Shown piece by piece: positions 5,198 through 8,517 of a stretch of 8,517 nucleotides of DNA. The notes below the pieces were generated by a model. That model worked only from the letters and a program-made list of their open reading frames with translations. It was not told where the DNA came from and ran no database searches. Numbering within the stretch: the first letter of the stretch is position 1; every line of letters begins with the position of its first letter. The position numbers and the translations under genes were made by a program. The DNA is from Candidatus Eiseniibacteriota bacterium (GTDB lineage: Bacteria > Eisenbacteria > RBG-16-71-46): positions 1 through 8,517 of the forward strand of contig CAIXRL010000051.1 of NCBI GenBank assembly GCA_903921835.1, written 5' to 3'.

Positions 5198-8194
5198 TCA
5201 GCTCACCGCGAGCACCATCAGCGTGGCGTCGTCCTGCCACTCCCCGGCGCAGAACTCTCCCGCCGCGGCCAGGATGCGCGCCTGCAACGCCGTGGCATCG
5301 AGGGCCGAGCTGGCGCGCAGCAGCACTTCCAGCCGCTCTTCACCGTAGAGTTCGCCGTCCGGCGCCTGCGCTTCGGTGATGCCGTCGGTGTAGAGCAGCA
5401 GGCGGTCGCCGGCGCCCATCTCCACCCGGCCTTCCTCGTACTTCGCCTCCGGGAAGATGCCGACGAGCAGGCCGCCCTTGTCGAGCAGTTCCAGCGGGCC
5501 GTCGGCGCGCAGGAGCATCGGGCAGTTGTGCCCGGCATTCACGTAGCGCAGCTCGCGACGGGCCGGGTCGAAGGCACCGTAGAACAGGGTCACGAAGCGC
5601 CCGGCCGCCATCTGGGAGCTCATGGTGCGGTTGACCCGCTCGATCAACCCGGCCGGGGGCAGTCCCAGCGCGGACGCCCCACGCAGGGTGGCCTGAATGC
5701 TCGACACGAGCAGGGCCGCGGGCATGCCCTTGCCCGTGACGTCGGCAATGCAGAACCCGATCGCGTCCCCGATCCGGAACGCGTCGTAGAGGTCACCCGC
5801 GACCTCGCGCGCCGGCTGCCACTGCGCTGCGAGTTCCATGCCGGGCGCCTGCGGCAGCTCCGCGGGCAGCAGTCCCGCCTGGATCACACGCGCTTCGTTC
5901 AGCTCGCGCGTGCGCGATCCGGCTTCGGCGCCGGCGAGTCCCGCGCCCAGTTGCGAGGCGAGGGCGGCGAGGAAGCCGCGATCCTCCTCGCCAAAGCCCT
6001 CGTCGGACATGCGCGAGCCCAGCGCCAGCACGCCCTTGAGCGAGCCATGGTGGGTGATGGGCACGACCAGTGCCGCCTCCGCCAGGCGCACGAGGGCGGC
6101 GAGCCCGCCCGAGAGCGCCGAGACGTCCCGGGTCGGCTCCGCCAGCAAAGCGCCCAGCGCGGCGTCGTCGAGCGTGAGGCGCAACACGCGCCGGCGCTCG
6201 TCGGGCACGCCGAGCGTTTCGGCGGCCGCCAGCACCCTGCTGTCGGGCTGGTACAGGAATGCGGCGGCCATGCGGCTCTGCAGCGCCTGCTGCGCCTCCT
6301 CGACTCCTGCGCGCAGCAGTTCGCCCGTGCTGCCCGCTCCGGAAACGGCCGCGCTCACGCGCTTGAGCGCATCGGCGGCGACGAAGCGCGTGCGGAAGAA
6401 ACGTTTGTCCATGATCTTCTGCACCCGCGTGCGCAGCGGGAACACGGCCAGCGCCACCGCGGCGGTGGCGACGGCGCGGGCCTGCTGCCCGTGCGCCGGG
6501 GCCAGCCTGTCCACGACGCCACCGACGCCGCCCACGAGCACGGCGTAGAGCAGGAACAGCACGCCCGTGAGCGAGGCGTAGACGATCGTCTTGCGGATGA
6601 CGAGGTCGATTTCCATCAGCCGGTACTTGAGCACGGCAGTCGCGAACGAAATCGGGATGGCGATGGCGCACAGGTCCGAGGCGACCTCGAGCGCGGTCGC
6701 GGGCAGCCGGTTGCCGAGGCCGGAGAGCATGACCGGCACTCTCACGGCGAACAGCCCCAGCGGAACGAGCAGGCCCACGCCGACTCCCCAGAGCGGCCAG
6801 CGGATCTGCCGGCGTTCCTCGACCCCGCCCTCGCGGTAGTTGCGCATCAGGCAGACGACGATGGCCACGATGAGCACGACGGCGAGGACGCCCTCACACA
6901 GGCCATAGAGCATCGCCACGAGCAAGCCGATCGCGATCCCGATCTCGGAGGTCGCGGTTTCACCCCCCCGCGGGTTGAGGGCGAGGAGGACCGGGGGCGC
7001 GGCGCCGAGCAGGGCGAGGGCCAAGCCGACCAGCACCGGCCGCGAGAGGAGGCGCCCGGCGTTCGGGTGGCGCGCCCGCCATTCCATGGCCAGCACGATC
7101 ATGCCGAGCACCCCAACCGCCGCCAGCACCCTGGCGGCCAGTCCCAGGAGCGCAGAGTGGGTCTCGTGTGCCATGTCGCCGAACACCAGGCTCCAGTTGG
7201 CCGCCATCGGCAGCGCGATTCCGGGGATGATCGCGTAGATCCAGAGCAGGATGCGGGGGCGCTTCGCGAGGACGGGGCGTGGTCGCGGAAAGACGAGCAC
7301 GAACTGCGTCAGCAATACCAGGAACAGCATGCCCAGCAGGAAGGACACTCCCGTGCTTGCGGCAGTGATCGCCGTCAGAGCGCCTGCCGCCGGCTGCAAT
7401 CCGGCTTCCGTGAGTCTCAGCCAACCTTGCATTCCCGTTTCAGCGATCCATCCCGCCGCGCCACTGACCAGAAGTGCGGCCAGCAGGACGACCTTGTGCT
7501 CCCCGGGGCGCTTGAAGAACGCGATGCCTGCAGTCGCGAGGTAGATGAGTGCGGCGAGCAGGGCGATTGCGGACACCACGTTCTGGGCCCAGCCAACGGT
7601 GGCTTCGAGCCGGACGGCAACGTCCCGCCTGACGTGCTGAAGCAGCGCGCGGCCCTGCTTCCGCCCCGCGGAGGGCGCGTCCTTGCTGCCGGTTCCGCTC
7701 AACGCCTGTCCCACGGCCAATCCGCGCCGAAAGTCGGCTTCCTTGGAGTCCATCGGTACCCCCGGCGTGCCGGGCAATGGGTTCCACACGACGCTGTCGC
7801 GAACGAGCCGGTAGACGACGGTGTCGTTCGGGTGCATGGAGTGGGCGAGGTGTTCGAGCGCCGGCCCATCGGTGATCGGGATCCCCTGGACGCGTTCGAT
7901 CTGGTCCAACACGCGGATGCCGGCTGCGAAGGCCGGGCCGGCGGGGTCGACGAAGCTCACGGCGCCGGGGTTGCTCTTGCGCGAGGAGATGATTCCGACG
8001 GATTCAGGTTTCGCGGGTCCGTAGGCCATCCCGGCGAAGACGGCCGTGCTCGTCGCCGACGTGGGCCGCATGAACCAGGGCAGCGCGCTGGCCAGCATGA
8101 CCGCCGTTACCCCGACGACGAACACGATGCGGGCGCGACGAGCGTCGTGGTGCGAAGACGATTCGGCAGCGGGAGCCTGCGGGATCTCGGCCAT
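5198..8194 (-). CDS. Membrane-anchored PDZ-GAF-PP2C (RsbU/SpoIIE-type) serine/threonine phosphatase
   Basis: 998 residues. A first membrane span at about 22-41 leads to a PDZ-like domain at about 62-135 (GIIS, DPAGPAFAAGIRVLDQIERVQGIPI), probably outside the cytoplasm. About ten hydrophobic spans follow between 203 and 587. A GAF-type domain sits at about 613-760, then the linker RTRELNEARVIQAGLLP (761-777) known from RsbU proteins, then the PP2C/SpoIIE domain at about 780-998. The catalytic motifs are complete: EVAGDLYDAF (797-806), IADVTGKGMPAAL (816-828), NAGHN (886-890), LYTDGITEA (934-942) and QDDATLMV (987-994), which carry the metal-binding aspartates. Such proteins usually dephosphorylate an anti-sigma-factor antagonist in partner-switching signalling; the PDZ and GAF parts would be the sensors. 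The start at 8192-8194 has AAGGGGA five bases before it. No anti-sigma or antagonist gene is nearby. Its 3' end is duplicated in the remnant at 4537-4740. Confidence 0.92.
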   Translation of the reverse strand: MAEIPQAPAAESSSHHDARRARIVFVVGVTAVMLASALPWFMRPTSATSTAVFAGMAYGPAKPESVGIISSRKSNPGAVSFVDPAGPAFAAGIRVLDQIERVQGIPITDGPALEHLAHSMHPNDTVVYRLVRDSVVWNPLPGTPGVPMDSKEADFRRGLAVGQALSGTGSKDAPSAGRKQGRALLQHVRRDVAVRLEATVGWAQNVVSAIALLAALIYLATAGIAFFKRPGEHKVVLLAALLVSGAAGWIAETGMQGWLRLTEAGLQPAAGALTAITAASTGVSFLLGMLFLVLLTQFVLVFPRPRPVLAKRPRILLWIYAIIPGIALPMAANWSLVFGDMAHETHSALLGLAARVLAAVGVLGMIVLAMEWRARHPNAGRLLSRPVLVGLALALLGAAPPVLLALNPRGGETATSEIGIAIGLLVAMLYGLCEGVLAVVLIVAIVVCLMRNYREGGVEERRQIRWPLWGVGVGLLVPLGLFAVRVPVMLSGLGNRLPATALEVASDLCAIAIPISFATAVLKYRLMEIDLVIRKTIVYASLTGVLFLLYAVLVGGVGGVVDRLAPAHGQQARAVATAAVALAVFPLRTRVQKIMDKRFFRTRFVAADALKRVSAAVSGAGSTGELLRAGVEEAQQALQSRMAAAFLYQPDSRVLAAAETLGVPDERRRVLRLTLDDAALGALLAEPTRDVSALSGGLAALVRLAEAALVVPITHHGSLKGVLALGSRMSDEGFGEEDRGFLAALASQLGAGLAGAEAGSRTRELNEARVIQAGLLPAELPQAPGMELAAQWQPAREVAGDLYDAFRIGDAIGFCIADVTGKGMPAALLVSSIQATLRGASALGLPPAGLIERVNRTMSSQMAAGRFVTLFYGAFDPARRELRYVNAGHNCPMLLRADGPLELLDKGGLLVGIFPEAKYEEGRVEMGAGDRLLLYTDGITEAQAPDGELYGEERLEVLLRASSALDATALQARILAAAGEFCAGEWQDDATLMVLAVS

Positions 8195-8517
8195 TGATGT
8201 CCCCTTGAAGCCTGCGGGCGCAGGCGGGCCCTGAGTTCGTCCTGCGGTGGGCCTCACGCTCCGCTACAGGGAATCGCCGCGCTGCGGACGCGGCGATGGA
8301 CGCGTGGCCCGCCGAAATCCGAGCGACTGCGATGGCGGACTTGCTGCGCTGCCTTCCGGCCCGGCGGGTGCGTGCACGGTGCGCTTGCGGACCAGAGGCT
8401 GCCGGGGGACGGCAGGCTATCACGGCCGGGGCGGAGCGGGGAGCCCGCTATCTTCGTTGTCGCCATTTTCATGATTTCCGGACCGGGGCCCGCCGTCCCC
8501 GGGTCGCGCCGCCGGCC
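8195..8517. other. Non-coding leader upstream of the phosphatase gene
   Basis: Over 300 bases with no gene I can support. It holds the 9-bp hairpin at 8273-8297, a 6-bp hairpin CTGCCG / CGGCAG at 8399-8415 and a slightly less GC-rich stretch at 8449-8475. On the plus strand TATCTT (8449-8454) followed by an ATG at 8471-8473 could be the promoter and start of a divergent gene running off the right edge, but only 15 codons are visible and no ribosome binding site is seen. No clear promoter for the phosphatase was found. Confidence 0.5.
8273..8297. other. Perfect 9-bp hairpin in the probable 5' leader of the phosphatase
   Basis: ATCGCCGCG (8273-8281) and CGCGGCGAT (8289-8297) are exact reverse complements around the loop CTGCGGA. 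It lies about 80 bases before the phosphatase start codon. It could be an operator, an RNA leader structure or the remains of a terminator; no T-run follows on either strand. Confidence 0.5.

Larger units (their letters stand above)
4788..5397. repeat. Tandem repeat unit A (zinc-ribbon gene plus phosphatase 3' end)
   Basis: This is the partner of 4131-4724. It holds the last part of the intact phosphatase gene, the 78-base spacer and the zinc-ribbon gene with the ACG start. Both units end just past a shared AAGTAGCC (stop codon and flank) of the zinc-ribbon gene. Confidence 0.85.

Noticed and set aside
5528..8197. An open frame of 889 codons on the plus strand across most of the phosphatase gene.
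   Set aside because: It is antisense to a gene with complete PP2C motifs. Its product is a mix of Arg, Gly, His and Gln with no domain, as expected when GC-rich codons keep the opposite strand free of stops.
8254..8472. A 72-codon minus-strand frame starting MKMATTKIAG in the phosphatase leader.
   Set aside because: No ribosome binding site, composition rich in Arg, Ser and Pro, no motif; it ends well before the phosphatase start. It is not supported as a gene.
1..8517. CRISPR arrays, tRNA or rRNA genes, insertion sequences and integrase or transposase genes.
   Set aside because: Looked for on both strands by eye; none was recognised.

Overview
The window is about 8.5 kb of very GC-rich bacterial DNA, roughly 70% G+C by eye. 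All recognisable genes lie on the minus strand. GTG starts are common, and the AsmA-like protein at the left edge suggests a Gram-negative type envelope. A large PDZ / multi-membrane-span / GAF / PP2C phosphatase with small zinc-ribbon proteins would suit Myxococcota, Gemmatimonadota or candidate phyla such as Eisenbacteria. That placement is inference; no rRNA or marker gene here fixes it.

In the direction of transcription (right to left) the layout is as follows. (1) 8195-8517 is a non-coding leader with two hairpins. (2) 5198-8194 is a 998-residue membrane-anchored RsbU/SpoIIE-type protein phosphatase. (3) 4793-5119 is a small zinc-ribbon protein with two membrane spans, whose expected ATG is ACG. 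(4) 4537-4740 is a broken second copy of the phosphatase 3' end. (5) 4136-4456 is a second, intact zinc-ribbon/two-span protein. Items 3-5 and the phosphatase tail form a tandem repeat with a period of about 660 bp. The DNA around the phosphatase tail and spacer is 96-98% identical between copies, while the zinc-ribbon gene bodies have diverged strongly. (6) 3639-4073 is a CoA_binding_2 domain protein.

After a short gap with a possible promoter (TATACT at 3592-3597) comes a tight operon. It starts with an unnoticed 54-residue zinc-ribbon protein (3378-3542), followed by queE (2714-3367), queC (2017-2712) and queD (1646-2011). QueD, QueE and QueC are three consecutive steps from 7,8-dihydroneopterin triphosphate to preQ0, the 7-deazaguanine precursor of queuosine. 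GTP cyclohydrolase, QueF and Tgt are not in the window. queE has no ATG, GTG or TTG start in its open frame. It lies in the +1 frame relative to the zinc-ribbon gene, whose stop is UGA followed by C.

Then come an atypical NAD(P)-binding SDR/epimerase (577-1494), a strong hairpin that may be its terminator (530-552), and the start of an AsmA/DUF748-like membrane-anchored protein (369 down to 1) that runs off the left edge.

Most of the window is ordinary metabolic and signalling content. The observations most worth following are the mosaic phosphatase-tail/zinc-ribbon repeat, the two genes without standard start codons, and the tiny zinc-ribbon protein at the head of the preQ0 operon.
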